Assembly (NCBI RefSeq): GCF_963678635.1
Contig: NC_087068.1
Location: 57,335,896 to 57,399,895 of the forward strand
Length of the DNA: 64,000 nucleotides
Origin: Symsagittifera roscoffensis
Taxonomy: Eukaryota; Xenacoelomorpha; Acoela; Convolutidae
Reading direction: 5' to 3'
In this document: positions 1 through 12,119 of the stretch, in pieces
How positions within the stretch are numbered: the first letter of the stretch is position 1
Layout of the letters: the number at the start of each line of letters is the position of its first letter
Notes under the pieces: model-generated
What the model saw: the letters and a program-made list of their open reading frames with translations, nothing else
What the model was told of the DNA's origin: nothing
Database searches by the model: none
Program-made: the position numbers and the translations under genes

Positions 1-3000
1 ACACAAAATAATAGTTTAAACTCTACAGTCATACACAACGAAAACCTCAATGGAACTAGGAATCTTACTCAACAAGATATCCAGACACCATCACACTTCA
101 TAAATGAAGAAATTGTACACACAACAACTACACAACAAAGTATTTCACCAATACGCCCAAATTTAACAACACCAAGAAATACAAATCCTTCACAAACACA
201 GGTAACCTTACAATCAACCGTTAAACCTTCGGTTGCCCCTAAATATTCACATATGGATTACCAAACATACAAACCCATGACAATACCATCAAAAACACGC
301 AAAACATTCACTAGAAACAACTTTGCAGACCATAATTATAATTATACACATACATCAAAAACAAATTATCAACCACAAAGGAATTTTAATCAATATACAA
401 AACCTCGAAACTGGGATAACCCAACGGCCCAATATAATTCCAAAAATTTTCAACCAAATCCTCCACAGGATCGCAGTGAAAATTACCCATTTTTTCAACA
501 AAATAAAAATAAAAAACAAACATCTTATCATATGGATTATTTATCCTCAGATGATGATTTCTTACAACCAGATATATTTGCACAAAATACTCAAGAATAT
601 CGTAGACAAGGAATACAGAAAACATGTACAAACCATAGAAATTTTTCTCCACAAACAATAGATGCACAACATCAACAACCAATTCAACAACAAAATCCAA
701 TTAATACACAATCTTTTCAACCAATTCAACAACAAAATCCAATGACTGCACACTCGTATCAACCATCACAAATGCAAAATGAAATACCACTCCCATATTA
801 TCTCCAACAACATGAAATAACAAGAAACCAACTTTCAAATTTTTCTCAAATGCCAAATGCAGCAGAATCATTACAAATGACAATGAATCCATACCTTATG
901 GGTGGATCATCAATAACATCAAACAAACCCTTAATGGTTTTCACAGGAACAGACCCTGAATACTCTGTAGAAGATTATTTAAATGCAGTAACAGCAAATT
1001 TGATTTTAAATATAGGACCTGAACCAATTAATACGCCACTACATCAAAACTGGATACATCGACGCACAGCGTTAATACAAACAACCTTAGATGGCGCAGC
1101 CCAAAAATGGTTTTCAGTACTACCTCTAGAAATAAAATCAAACTGGAAAAGATTTACACAAGAATTTTCAAAAATGTTTGACTCCGAAAGAAACAAACAA
1201 CAACAAAGAGTTTTATGTAATGAAATTCGCAGATTACCAAACGAAACCATCAAGCAAATAGCAGTACGAATCGAAACACTAGTTCGAAAAGCATATTCAT
1301 TAAATACACATGACTATAAAAACACAAAGATGACAGAAATCTTAATGATGACCTTAACACCACAATTAAGGAAAATAGCAATAAAAAAGAGAGCATCTCA
1401 TCCTTCTTCAATTCGAGAACCCGATTTAGATTTTCGAAAACTAGTAGACAAATTAGAACAAGCAGAAATCACGATGAAACTAGAAGAAACGGAAAATCTG
1501 AAATTACAATACGTTAACAGAATTGAAACGACTCCCACTAATATTAATAATATACAGGAATCAGAAACAGACCTCGTTGAAAAAATCACTGAAATACTCA
1601 ATATTTACGAAAAGAACCCGAACTTTAAAGGCAAACCATCTTTCAAAAAATGGTGTAATTATTGCCGACGATACGGACATAGTATTTCCGAATGTAGACA
1701 AAAACAGCAAGATAGTCAAAATAAACCTCAAAAATACAAAGAACCAAATAAATCATTCTATCAATATATGAAAAAAGATCAAAATCTACCAAACAAAAAT
1801 GTATACAGCAACAACAGTTCAGGAAAGCCACTTCCGAACAATACAAGTTATACAAGAAATCAATCCCCATATAACTCAAGTTATAGAGGAAGATCACCAG
1901 AACGAAGAAACACGAACAATTCATCACAAAATCACTACAATAGACCAAATAGTCGAAATAACTACTCCAGATCAAATTCAAATACACAACGATTTGTTTC
2001 TAGATCTAATTCCCAACCAAGAAATAACTACTATCCAAACAACCAATCACGAAATTCATCATACAATAGGAATAGAAACTACTCCTATAATCGAAATAGA
2101 AGTTATTCAAACAACCGAAACCAGAATTACCCGAACAATCAATCAAGGAATAACTCATATAATAGATCGAACTATAACAGACAAAACAATAATTACCAAA
2201 ACAGATCGCGAAATAATTCACAAAATCGACACTCAAGTTATAATAATCGTTATAGAAATTATTCCCAATCACCACACCGGAATAATAATCACTATAATAA
2301 CTCTAATAATCGTCATAGAAGCAGTACACCTAAACATCAAAGACAAATCAATCAAGTACAAGCTAACCCAGAAACAACATCAGACCCCCCAGGTATTGAT
2401 GACACAGTTACTGATACGTTACAACTCAATCAAATAAATTGTACATCATCAGATTCAGAAAGTGATACAGAAAACACTCTTTCTATCAATATGATAAAAG
2501 TCGAAAATGACTATGAATCTGTCATATATGAACAACCTTTTCCATCACACATATATGAAAATCAATCAGAATTTCTTCAAAATTATTACACTACACCCAT
2601 AAATTCCACACCAACAACGCAAGAAACAAATGCAAAAAATACTACAGAACAACCCAATCAAAATGTCAAAACAAAATGCTTGAATACAAACCACATCTAC
2701 CAAAATATACAAAAAGAACAACCCAAAGAAAAAATCTGGACAATACCATTTCTCTTAGAAAGCCCAAGAAACAAAGAATTTCAACCACCAGACCTTGAAA
2801 TAGATTTTTTAATTGATTCAGGAGCAGAATCAAACATAATAAACATTCCCACATGGAATGAAATAAAAACCTTACACCCAAAGCTAACACCTCTTGAAAC
2901 CTCCAGCAAACTAGCAACAGCACAAGGATCAACATTGATAAACTACGGAAAAATCCAATTATTTCTCCTCCCCACCAGAACAATGGAACAAAGCAAAATT

Positions 3001-6000
3001 TTAAATAAGCCATTTAAACAAATATTCCATATCACTGATATTAAATATAATATCATTGGAATACCATTTATTTCGAAGTATATACCAACAATTAACATCC
3101 TAAATAGTAAAATATTAATCAAAGATAAATATACAAAAACAAAAGAAACATCCTTAACATTTTTTCAAAGATTAAATAAACAACCACCATTCTTTTCAAA
3201 ATTCTACCCGATATTTAACCAACAAAGAAAACACCTAAAACCACTATCAGGAAATATCTATAATTTTTCAATCAAACAAGTTCACCAATATGATAAAGAA
3301 CAAAACAAACAAAAATTTTATATGTCAGATTTTGAATTCAAACCTATTCATAAATTTTTCAAAATCACAATCTCTTCAATAAAATATTTGAAAAATTCGA
3401 ATTCAGATATTATTTCCTTACATGTTTATAACAACACACCTTACCAAGTAACATTACCTTTAGGACTTTTAGGATATTGTGAAACCAACGCTACAATATC
3501 ACCAATACACGAAAAAGCCTATCGCGTAAATAATATACTCCAATTACTAGATATTTGCCAATCTACAATTCTTAATGAAGAATTATCTATAAATAATATA
3601 ATAAGTAACGAAAACAGAAATACGGATTATTTCACAAAAACTCCATATTTCAAACCTACATTCAACATAAGTAACTACACAGAGGACCAACAGAAATTTT
3701 TAACAATGTTTAATTTCCAACATTCACAAATAACACAAGTCGAATTCGAAAAGTTAGCCAAACAGCTAATTGAATATTCATCAGTCTATGCAACATCAAA
3801 ATTCGATGTTGGAAAAATCAGTTCATCACTACATCTCCCATTAAAACCAGACGCAGTTTTCAAAAAACAGAGAGCAAGTAAAGTACCAATTCACTTACAT
3901 GATAAAGTAAACAGATTACTCGATATTTTAGAACAGTACAATATTATATCACCAGTTAATAAAGAAGAACAACCAAAAGGCAACACATTCATCAACCCCG
4001 TTATCATTCTAGCTAAAGGAGAATCATTAAAAATCGTTCTCGACGCTAGATACCTCAATTCACTCATAGATGAATCAAAATGCAATTGGCCCATCGAACC
4101 AATACAAGTTATTTTAACAAAAATAAACGGCAAATACTTCACAACCGCCGATATGAATAGTGCATACAATCAAATGCCACTAGATGAACAATCACGACGT
4201 TTAACACAATTTGTTATCGGAAACCAACAATATGAATTTAACCGCTTATTCTATGGAATATCCATAGGACCAGCAGCATTTTCAGCTTTTATGAGCAAAA
4301 TTTTTAGACCACTAATACTCAAGAAAAACGCAATCACCTATCTAGACGATGTTTTTATGCAATCACAAACAAAAGACGAAATGTTCAAAGTTTTAGAAAA
4401 ATATCACCAAATACTTCAGAACGAAAATCTGAAGGCCGCCCCCGATAAATCACACTTCTTTTTGACAAGAGTTAAATTCTTAGGACATAATATAGAAAGA
4501 AAAACAGTCACTCCATTGAAATCACGCATTGACGCTATTCAAAAACTTCAACCACCAACAAATAAAAAGAAAATCCAAGAATTTCTTGGAATGTTAAACT
4601 TTTTAAGTAAATATGTTTATAAAATGCAATTATATCTACGACCATTTTACAACATCCTTAGACAACAAAATAATTTTGAATGGAATACAGAACATCAAGC
4701 ACGATTCGAAGAAATAAAGAAACTTTTAACTGAACAAATTTCAAACACAATTCCAGACCCTGATCAACCATTTTATGCAATGTGCGATGCTTCGAACTTT
4801 GGCATCGGTGCAGCACTATTACAATCACATAATGGTACAAATAAAATGAACCTCATATCAGCAAATTCTCGATTATTCACTCAAGCAGAGCTACGACTCT
4901 CAACTCTAATGAGAGAATGTACAGCCATAATATATACACTGACAGAATATGAATTTCTGATACTTGGATCAAAACATCCAACAGTTCTATTCACAGACCA
5001 TAAACCAATCATCTTTCTCTTTACACAAAAATCTAACCCAAACCACCGAGTTTACAGATTTCAACTAATTCTAATGAAACTTCCAAACTTACATATAGTT
5101 TGGACTGCAGGAAAAAATCTTGCATTACCAGACACCTTAAGTCGAAATACACCACCTGAATTACTTACACGAAAAACAACAGTTGAAATACCCAAAAACA
5201 TAAAATTCTACCTTGCAGAAAACGAAACATCACCCCGATTAGAATGCAAATATGCAGTTAAAACTGATATTGAACAATCACAAATAAATAATTTACAACA
5301 TTTCCCACTTTATTTAGATTGTCAAAATAATCATTATGAAGTTGATTTACTTGGAACATCAACTTTCAAACCAATCCCATATTCTCAATGGATAAAAAAT
5401 AACACCCAACAAAAACGAACAAAACAACACCCGCCTAAGAAAGACCATTTTCCACTAATTGAAAAAGAAGATTTAACTGATAAAATAAATTTATCAGGAC
5501 CACAAACAAATGATTCAAAATACACAATAAATCAAGTTTTTGACCTTCACGACCCACTTGATACAATACCCTTATCTAAATTAGAAATCGAAAACATTTT
5601 TCTCCCCCCAACAGAAATAATTACAATTTCAACACTGAAACAATATCAAAACCTTGACCCAGTAATTCGACAACTGAAATCATGGCACAGATATAAAACT
5701 AAACCTAACAAAGCAGATTCAACCATACTAGGCAACAAGACACTCCTCCGATATTTTCGCAAATTTAATTACACAACAATTAATGAAACTACAGACCTTT
5801 TAGAATACAACCTGAATGAATCTACAGTTCCATGTCTCCCTTTAAGTATGATTCTCATCGCTTTTAATATTTCACATACACAAAATATTAAAGGACACTC
5901 TGGATCAGAAAAAACATATTCAAATTTTATACAAAATTTTTACTTCCCAAATGCACCAATCTGGATAAAAGTACTATGCAATGATTGTATAATATGTCAG

Positions 6001-7353
6001 CTAAATAAACCTTACCCAAATCAAAAACAAATAGCACAAAAACAAGATTTTAAAGGACAAAGTTTGTACTTTAATCATCGTATCTCATTTGATACTAAAG
6101 GACCAATTTCACCCTCATCAGAAGGAAACTCCTACATTATGGTAATTGTTGACGCATTTACACATTATGTAGCACTTAACCCAGTACCACATTGTAACGC
6201 TTATTACGCTTACACAACACTCTATGAACACTGGATAGCAAAATTCGGACTACCAGAAATTTTAGTTACAGACAATGGTACAGAATTCATAAATAATGAA
6301 ATAATAACACTATGTCATTTATACAACATTAAACACAAACCACGTACATCTCATGCACCTTGGACAAACGGCTTAGTCGAAGGTATGAACCGTTCACTAC
6401 AAGAATATCTTAGATGTATCATCAACGGAAATGATACAAAATATACCGAATGGTCAGCAGATGTAAAATTATTTCCCTTAGCATATAACTCACAAATTAC
6501 GACAACACTAGGAATGTCACCATACGAAATGGTTTTTAACCAAAAGCCACGCAAACCAATAATGTTTACAGCAAATTCCCATAAAAACGCACAAGGTTAT
6601 TGTAAACCAAATAAAGATTCAATTTGTTATAACCTACCTTTACATACACACGATGAAGATCATTTTCATCACCCACAAATTCTTAAATTAGCCTCCGGTA
6701 CACACACCGAATGGATTTTAAATAGAGATAAGAAACACAATGAAATTTACCAAAAAATAACGAAAAAGTTATTACAAAGACAAAACATAAATGAACAAAT
6801 CAATTCACGTTTTACACCAGCTTCCGATTTAAAAATTGGAACATTTGTTTTAATACCTAATTTTAATACTCAAAAAGGAATTTCTAAAAAATTACAACCC
6901 CTTCGAAAAGGACCATACCAAATAATTGCAAAACCCACTGATGTCACATATAAAATTACCGACTCAAACAAAAAAGAAATCGTTCAACATCGAAACAACC
7001 TATTACCTTATTACCCAAAAGAATACGCACTCCGCGAATTAACCCAATTATATTCTTTCACAGGATTAAAAATCATTCAAAATGAACCACATCTGAAAAA
7101 CACAGAACAAAATGATAACCCCACCGAAAATCAAAACACAAAACCAACCGCCACCAAAAACAACACACCAAACCATAAAGAATCTCCAAAACAAAGAAAA
7201 AATAGAAAAATGACCGAACAAATAATACCCCAAGAACAAATCGACAAATCAGAAAATAGAAAAACAACAAGACTCCGAAATCAACCACGTAAAAACTATA
7301 AAATATTCATCCCCCAATCTAAAATTTTAAAGAAAGTAGAATTTAAAAAGTAA
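1..7353 (+). CDS. gag-pol: Element A gag-pol polyprotein, 5' end outside window
   Basis: This is an open frame of 2450 codons without a stop, continuing upstream of the window; the ATG at 253 is internal when compared with B, whose frame starts about 370 codons earlier. In order it encodes a Gln/Asn-rich segment, a capsid-like Gag region (about 930-1520), a CX2CX4HX4C zinc knuckle (from 1654), an Asn/Arg/Ser/Tyr-rich tract (about 1800-2350), an aspartic protease with DSGA (2815), reverse transcriptase with the first catalytic Asp at 4150 and the YLDD box at 4339, RNase H (first Asp at 4786), and integrase with a zinc-binding N-terminus, a D-D-35-E core (Asp 6091, Asp 6271, Glu 6379) and a GPY/F-type module (6910). 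Integrase after RNase H together with GPY/F is the Ty3/gypsy arrangement. All catalytic motifs I checked are intact. Gag and Pol share one frame, so no frameshift site is needed; how Gag is made in excess is not evident. Confidence 0.93.
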   Translation, partial: TQNNSLNSTVIHNENLNGTRNLTQQDIQTPSHFINEEIVHTTTTQQSISPIRPNLTTPRNTNPSQTQVTLQSTVKPSVAPKYSHMDYQTYKPMTIPSKTRKTFTRNNFADHNYNYTHTSKTNYQPQRNFNQYTKPRNWDNPTAQYNSKNFQPNPPQDRSENYPFFQQNKNKKQTSYHMDYLSSDDDFLQPDIFAQNTQEYRRQGIQKTCTNHRNFSPQTIDAQHQQPIQQQNPINTQSFQPIQQQNPMTAHSYQPSQMQNEIPLPYYLQQHEITRNQLSNFSQMPNAAESLQMTMNPYLMGGSSITSNKPLMVFTGTDPEYSVEDYLNAVTANLILNIGPEPINTPLHQNWIHRRTALIQTTLDGAAQKWFSVLPLEIKSNWKRFTQEFSKMFDSERNKQQQRVLCNEIRRLPNETIKQIAVRIETLVRKAYSLNTHDYKNTKMTEILMMTLTPQLRKIAIKKRASHPSSIREPDLDFRKLVDKLEQAEITMKLEETENLKLQYVNRIETTPTNINNIQESETDLVEKITEILNIYEKNPNFKGKPSFKKWCNYCRRYGHSISECRQKQQDSQNKPQKYKEPNKSFYQYMKKDQNLPNKNVYSNNSSGKPLPNNTSYTRNQSPYNSSYRGRSPERRNTNNSSQNHYNRPNSRNNYSRSNSNTQRFVSRSNSQPRNNYYPNNQSRNSSYNRNRNYSYNRNRSYSNNRNQNYPNNQSRNNSYNRSNYNRQNNNYQNRSRNNSQNRHSSYNNRYRNYSQSPHRNNNHYNNSNNRHRSSTPKHQRQINQVQANPETTSDPPGIDDTVTDTLQLNQINCTSSDSESDTENTLSINMIKVENDYESVIYEQPFPSHIYENQSEFLQNYYTTPINSTPTTQETNAKNTTEQPNQNVKTKCLNTNHIYQNIQKEQPKEKIWTIPFLLESPRNKEFQPPDLEIDFLIDSGAESNIINIPTWNEIKTLHPKLTPLETSSKLATAQGSTLINYGKIQLFLLPTRTMEQSKILNKPFKQIFHITDIKYNIIGIPFISKYIPTINILNSKILIKDKYTKTKETSLTFFQRLNKQPPFFSKFYPIFNQQRKHLKPLSGNIYNFSIKQVHQYDKEQNKQKFYMSDFEFKPIHKFFKITISSIKYLKNSNSDIISLHVYNNTPYQVTLPLGLLGYCETNATISPIHEKAYRVNNILQLLDICQSTILNEELSINNIISNENRNTDYFTKTPYFKPTFNISNYTEDQQKFLTMFNFQHSQITQVEFEKLAKQLIEYSSVYATSKFDVGKISSSLHLPLKPDAVFKKQRASKVPIHLHDKVNRLLDILEQYNIISPVNKEEQPKGNTFINPVIILAKGESLKIVLDARYLNSLIDESKCNWPIEPIQVILTKINGKYFTTADMNSAYNQMPLDEQSRRLTQFVIGNQQYEFNRLFYGISIGPAAFSAFMSKIFRPLILKKNAITYLDDVFMQSQTKDEMFKVLEKYHQILQNENLKAAPDKSHFFLTRVKFLGHNIERKTVTPLKSRIDAIQKLQPPTNKKKIQEFLGMLNFLSKYVYKMQLYLRPFYNILRQQNNFEWNTEHQARFEEIKKLLTEQISNTIPDPDQPFYAMCDASNFGIGAALLQSHNGTNKMNLISANSRLFTQAELRLSTLMRECTAIIYTLTEYEFLILGSKHPTVLFTDHKPIIFLFTQKSNPNHRVYRFQLILMKLPNLHIVWTAGKNLALPDTLSRNTPPELLTRKTTVEIPKNIKFYLAENETSPRLECKYAVKTDIEQSQINNLQHFPLYLDCQNNHYEVDLLGTSTFKPIPYSQWIKNNTQQKRTKQHPPKKDHFPLIEKEDLTDKINLSGPQTNDSKYTINQVFDLHDPLDTIPLSKLEIENIFLPPTEIITISTLKQYQNLDPVIRQLKSWHRYKTKPNKADSTILGNKTLLRYFRKFNYTTINETTDLLEYNLNESTVPCLPLSMILIAFNISHTQNIKGHSGSEKTYSNFIQNFYFPNAPIWIKVLCNDCIICQLNKPYPNQKQIAQKQDFKGQSLYFNHRISFDTKGPISPSSEGNSYIMVIVDAFTHYVALNPVPHCNAYYAYTTLYEHWIAKFGLPEILVTDNGTEFINNEIITLCHLYNIKHKPRTSHAPWTNGLVEGMNRSLQEYLRCIINGNDTKYTEWSADVKLFPLAYNSQITTTLGMSPYEMVFNQKPRKPIMFTANSHKNAQGYCKPNKDSICYNLPLHTHDEDHFHHPQILKLASGTHTEWILNRDKKHNEIYQKITKKLLQRQNINEQINSRFTPASDLKIGTFVLIPNFNTQKGISKKLQPLRKGPYQIIAKPTDVTYKITDSNKKEIVQHRNNLLPYYPKEYALRELTQLYSFTGLKIIQNEPHLKNTEQNDNPTENQNTKPTATKNNTPNHKESPKQRKNRKMTEQIIPQEQIDKSENRKTTRLRNQPRKNYKIFIPQSKILKKVEFKK

Positions 7354-7954
7354 TTTTAAAGATTTTATACTTCACAATCTTGAAACCTCCGTAACATTTT
7401 TCATTTCAATTTTTCAAAATAACATGCTCACAAGTACGCAATAATTCTAGTTCAAAATAGACCAATAGGATTCATCCAATTTGCCACTTTCTCTAACTCA
7501 AACTAAGATCAATTAGACGAATAATCTAGAACTCCAGGCACATCTCTAACTATAACTTTACAACCTCCAGGTCAAAAATAAGCAAATCACTCCAACTTGA
7601 CAGCTAAAATAAATATCACCATAATACCGTACCCCTCCCTTATCCAATAACCCAAAGATCAACAATATTTCCCCAACTCAGACCACGAATACCCCCAAAA
7701 CAAATTTGATAACTTAGCCTAAAGTAACAAAATGAAGATTTTAATTAGCCTAAAGTATAAAAATCTCACCACACCCCGGATCATTTGACAAACAAAAATA
7801 AAGAAAAAGACGACCTCCCTGTCACCATGAAAATTGCCCCCAACAATTTTTTACAAAACTCAACCCACTTGTCAAAAAACTAATAAATAATTCGACCACA
7901 CTAGAAAATCGCCTCAAACAGCAAAAAATATTCGACCAAGAGATCATTTCTTAA
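7354..7954 (+). other. Element A gap between gag-pol and the small membrane genes
   Basis: About 600 bases without a convincing frame. The same gap is found in B and C. It holds a direct repeat of TTAGCCTAAAGTA (about 7714-7726 and 7745-7757) and two CTCCAGG words. No coding conservation is seen; it could carry splice or translation signals for the downstream genes, but I cannot identify one with confidence. Confidence 0.6.
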
Positions 7955-8186
7955 ATGCTCTTCTCTCAAACAGTTGCTCAAATACTTATAAATTTTAAAC
8001 ATTTTTTTTTCAATACTTGAAGCCTTTATAATATTTCTTTTTGATATACTTGAATATTTTCTAATAATCCTAATCATTTTTTGTAACATTTTTTTAATTT
8101 TCTACACTATACTCGAACTATTCCTCCAACTTTCCAAAACCCTTGAATATATCCACAGGTACGATTTTAACAACTTGTCTAAATGA
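7955..8186 (+). pseudogene. Element A first small membrane protein gene (ORF3), frameshifted
   Basis: This region corresponds to the intact 76-codon frame at 23871-24101 in B and 51979-52209 in C. A carries one extra T in the T-run near 8002-8010 (nine T's against eight in B), which breaks the frame after about 17 codons. The rest of the sequence matches B. A homopolymer length change could also be a sequencing error. Confidence 0.75.
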
Positions 8187-8371
8187 TACGAACAATTTTC
8201 AGTAGAACTGATATTTTTTTATTGTTTGTAATTTTCATAGCATTCTTATCATCCCTCATTTTGACAATATGTAAATGTATAAAGAAAGCAATCCTCACAT
8301 TTGCCCTAGCAACAACCCTTCTAATTCTTTTTTTGGAAGAATATTATAATAAACACAAAATTTCTCACTAA
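8183..8371 (+). CDS. Element A second small membrane protein (ORF4), 62 aa
   Basis: The 62-residue frame is dominated by hydrophobic stretches: one near residues 10-30 and another near 37-52, separated by a short basic, Cys-containing loop (residues 31-36). It is predicted to be a two-span membrane peptide with a charged C-terminal tail. Its ATG overlaps the TGA of the preceding gene in the four bases ATGA, suggesting stop-start coupling. The protein is the same as in B and very similar in C. I do not recognise a family; viroporin-like or envelope-accessory roles are possible but are inference only. Confidence 0.7.
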   Translation: MIRTIFSRTDIFLLFVIFIAFLSSLILTICKCIKKAILTFALATTLLILFLEEYYNKHKISH

Positions 8372-8379
8372 AGTAATAA

Positions 8380-9513
8380 TTCAAAAAACTATCAAAAATT
8401 GCTACCCAACAGTCACAGAATCAGTCTTCACCGACATCATCCCAAGATAACCAAACACCACCTTCAACTACTCAAAATCCTCAAACATCTACACGAATTT
8501 CTTTTCAAGACAATCCATACACTTTTGAAGAACGACATGCTCGTTTATCAGAACCACTAGAACCAGTTCAACGACAAGCACCTTTAAGCGAACCAACATA
8601 TAACCTATATCCAACACTACCACAAGAACTAAGTAGAATAAAAAATTCTAGTCAAAACCAAAATACAGTCGAAATAAATAGACAAATTATACATCCTCGA
8701 CGAAACAGAAATTTTCAAACTCCCCGAGTTCATTTTGATATACCTCAATCCCCATCACAAAACACTCCAGAAAATCCCATTGGTATATTACCAGAAACCC
8801 CTACGCTTCTTTCACAACGTAGCACCTCAAGCCTACCATCAGATTACTTAGGTTCAACACCAACATCTGAGCAAATACGTGAAAATCCCTTTAACCCCCC
8901 AAACCAGGCATCACGATTTCCATATTGGACTACACATTCATTTACACAAGGTGAACCAAATTTAGTCAATGACCCCATAGATATTTCTACGGATACAACA
9001 ACATCCTCATCACTACCAGAAACATTATCACTACCATCAACACCATCAATAAGCCAGTTTTCACCACCACCCTTTAACTTAAATTTTCCAAATAATCTCG
9101 ACGCCAGATATCGAGAACAATCATCAATAAATATTCCTTTAAGATTAGATTGGAATACATTCACAGCACCTCCACCATTATTTGGACAACATCAAGAAAG
9201 TAACCGCCTTCATAACTGGGCACTTAATAGATTACAATATCGCCAAGATATTCACAACGATATCCGTGATCACAATATTCAAATACTCCAACAAAACAGT
9301 TTACAATTAAAGTTTGAAATCACAGTTAAGTTAAATAACATTACCCAACATCCCTACCCATTAAATCCACCTAACATAACAGCTCAATCACTACCACCAC
9401 CGTTTATAACTACTGAAGTAATATATAAATACGACAGATATACCAAAAACACAATTGGTTACATTACATTTTATAACCCATACTCAGGATTATCATACAC
9501 ATGTATATTCTAA
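8380..9513 (+). CDS. Element A methionine-free frame (ORF5), Pro/Ser/Thr-rich then globular
   Basis: The frame is open for 377 codons from just after the stop pair TAATAA (8374-8379) to TAA at 9511-9513, and contains no ATG in frame. The protein is Ser/Thr/Pro/Gln-rich over roughly its first 230 residues and more globular toward the end, with aromatic and charged residues. The same frame is open and Met-free in B and, over 371 codons from its GCT codon, in C, where differences are mainly at third codon positions. It must therefore be translated by an unusual route: a spliced leader exon, a non-AUG start or internal initiation. It overlaps the env start by 13 bases. No family recognised. Confidence 0.75.
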   Translation, partial: FKKLSKIATQQSQNQSSPTSSQDNQTPPSTTQNPQTSTRISFQDNPYTFEERHARLSEPLEPVQRQAPLSEPTYNLYPTLPQELSRIKNSSQNQNTVEINRQIIHPRRNRNFQTPRVHFDIPQSPSQNTPENPIGILPETPTLLSQRSTSSLPSDYLGSTPTSEQIRENPFNPPNQASRFPYWTTHSFTQGEPNLVNDPIDISTDTTTSSSLPETLSLPSTPSISQFSPPPFNLNFPNNLDARYREQSSINIPLRLDWNTFTAPPPLFGQHQESNRLHNWALNRLQYRQDIHNDIRDHNIQILQQNSLQLKFEITVKLNNITQHPYPLNPPNITAQSLPPPFITTEVIYKYDRYTKNTIGYITFYNPYSGLSYTCIF

Positions 9514-12119
9514 AATTATTAATTTTTCTCCAACTCCTTTTTCTAGTAATCTCAAATCAAAACATAAACCTTTCCCCTCGTACAGGACCACAAGATTTAT
9601 TAGTAACACATTACGATTGTGAAGAAAATGAACAAAAAACACTACATAAATATGCAATAAATCAAGTATCACAATGTGAAACAGAACCACAAGCTATAGA
9701 AACCACAGATGTAATAGCAACACTCTATTCAAAAGCCCGAGCAACAACAGTTACAGGTTATAAATTCACAGCGACATTTTCCGAAAAGAAAGTACATTGT
9801 TCACAAGTCTCCAACGGCAACAAAAACCGACTTGACCATGAATCATTCTATCAAAGTAATATAGAACGTCTTTTACATCTCAATCCCGACGATTGTAAAA
9901 ATGAATTACTTAGACTAAACATCACACAAAATAAAAACTCCCAAAGAAAATTAGTTAATTTTCAAGTTTTTTCAGACTCTGTACATCAATCACAACTTGA
10001 AAGACACCAAGGACATATAAAACTAGACGAAAAATACCCGTATAACGGCGCACACGGACGATTAACCTATGACCTACACGATAAACATTGGATACCACAC
10101 ATTGGTATAAATGACCCATCAAACTGCAAAGCAGACACAAAAAATAAAGGATACCAAGAAATAATGTTTTTTGATTGGAAAATACAACTCGAAAAAATAC
10201 AACTAACACGAGATTTATCAGATAATACAATGATCTATCAAGGAATCCGACTACCTTGTAAAAATGATCAAGGATATTGCGACCCTACAACAAGAACACA
10301 AGCAACAATTGTTTGGTTCCCCGAAGATACATGTACAACATTTCAAGTAGCAAAAATACACGCTCGTATGATAAAATTTCACGAAAAATATTTTATACAA
10401 TCAATTCCATATGAACAAGTCCATCCATCACGAAAACTAAGTTCTAATTTTAGAAACATAGACAATATAGAAAATAAATTGACACGTTTTCAAATATATC
10501 AAGAAACAGAACTTGCATGTAAATACAGGAATCCACTCCACAGAACACAATACTCTGAAATATTAGTTGAATACGAAAAAGGATTCGACATGACCACTGG
10601 AAAAGTAAAAATCGACCCATATGCCACAGGTCATCCTCTAAACGAAGGAACATCCTATATACCAGTTAATTTTGAAAAAAGCAACGGACAACCTGGTGGA
10701 CATCTAAAACCTTATGACACCAGAAGCACACGCTTACAAGAATTATCACTAATGAATACTACATATTTCGGTAATATCCACTATGATATTCATTTAGATA
10801 TGAAACTAGATTATACAATTAGCCGAATTTTTCAAGAAATGTCACTCTCCGAATTAGAAACACTACACCAACTATGCGAATTAGAACGAACACAAATATT
10901 ACAATCACTTGCACTAGCAGTATTAAAAATACCCTATGCAGGATACTTATTATCAGGAAATAGATCAAATTTTTTAGACTACGAAGGAAACATCTTATGG
11001 TTTTATACTTGTACCAAAAAAGTATCACCACTATACGTTTTTGAAGATAAACGATGTTATAAAAGAATCCCTATCTTTTATAAGAATAAAGTACATTTCG
11101 TGGATACACTTTCACGAAGAACCTATTTCTGGGATACCGCAGTCCCATGTGGATCAGAAAACAGCCACAATGTAGTACAACTAAACCCTGATGAAAATAA
11201 ATATTATCTTCTCACTCCATATCCCACATTAATGCAATCACTCAAAAAATTTTCACCAGAAAGCATTCGCGCTATCGCTCGAAACCCAAATATAGACTTA
11301 CAATCAATAGGAATCTATTCAAAATCAGATATTCAACATCACATTAGAACACAACAATTCCAAGAATTATTAACACAAATGGACACTATACAAAGACAAT
11401 CAATAGACCAAAATTTACGCAAACTTGCAGAAACCGCAGGATTTGCCGATATCTACACGTAAGACTATAGCGGATATTTTAAAGACATTAAAGATTATAT
11501 ATATCTAAACGGTGAAAAATACCGTCCCCAAGATATATCACCAATTAACATTTTTAGCTTTGTTACACTCAAAAATGAGATCCTCGATTTTCTAGGATGG
11601 CCCTACTACATCTTAGAAAAATTGACTATTTTATACGCAATGTTTAACTTTATTGGATTTCTTTTCTCACTTTTAAAAGGAATCTACAACACATGTGCTA
11701 TACACACACAAGTCAATCGACAAGCAAGTGTAGCACGCATACTCTTTGCAGGATTTTTTGGAATCTTTTCTACATCTATAAACAAAATTCTTTTAGACGC
11801 ACAAATAAAAGAATATAACACAAAAATAGCAACACGACAAAATACATACGACGAAGAACATAACAATGTAGACATAACGCCAACGGCACCACAATTACCA
11901 CCCCTACCAAATAACCATCCACTATCCCTAGTCCCACGAAATTTTCGACATTTAGCAATCACACATAATCCAAATTTTCGACTCAATACATCGCAAAGTC
12001 CCGTCCAACATATAATAACACATCAATCACAAGATGATAATACTTATGAACAAATTATTGAACAGCCCCATACCACCGCTTTTCAATCTCAAAATAATAA
12101 TTTTTTTAGCCCACGATGA
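9501..12119 (+). pseudogene. env: Element A envelope-like glycoprotein gene (ORF6), interrupted by one stop
   Basis: This copy is collinear with the 872-codon frame of B (25416-28034). A single C-to-T change turns a CAA codon into TAA at 11460-11462, after 653 codons, so the product would lose the membrane anchor region. The frame is otherwise open to TGA at 12117-12119. The N-terminal signal peptide (about residues 1-18) and the cysteine-rich ectodomain are preserved. It starts 13 bases before the end of ORF5. Confidence 0.88.

Noticed and set aside
1799-2437. 212-codon + frame inside gag (also at 17715-18353 and 45841-46470)
   Set aside because: It is the alternate-frame shadow of the Asn/Arg/Ser-rich tract of Gag; its Ile/Thr repeats follow from the codon repeats of the main frame.
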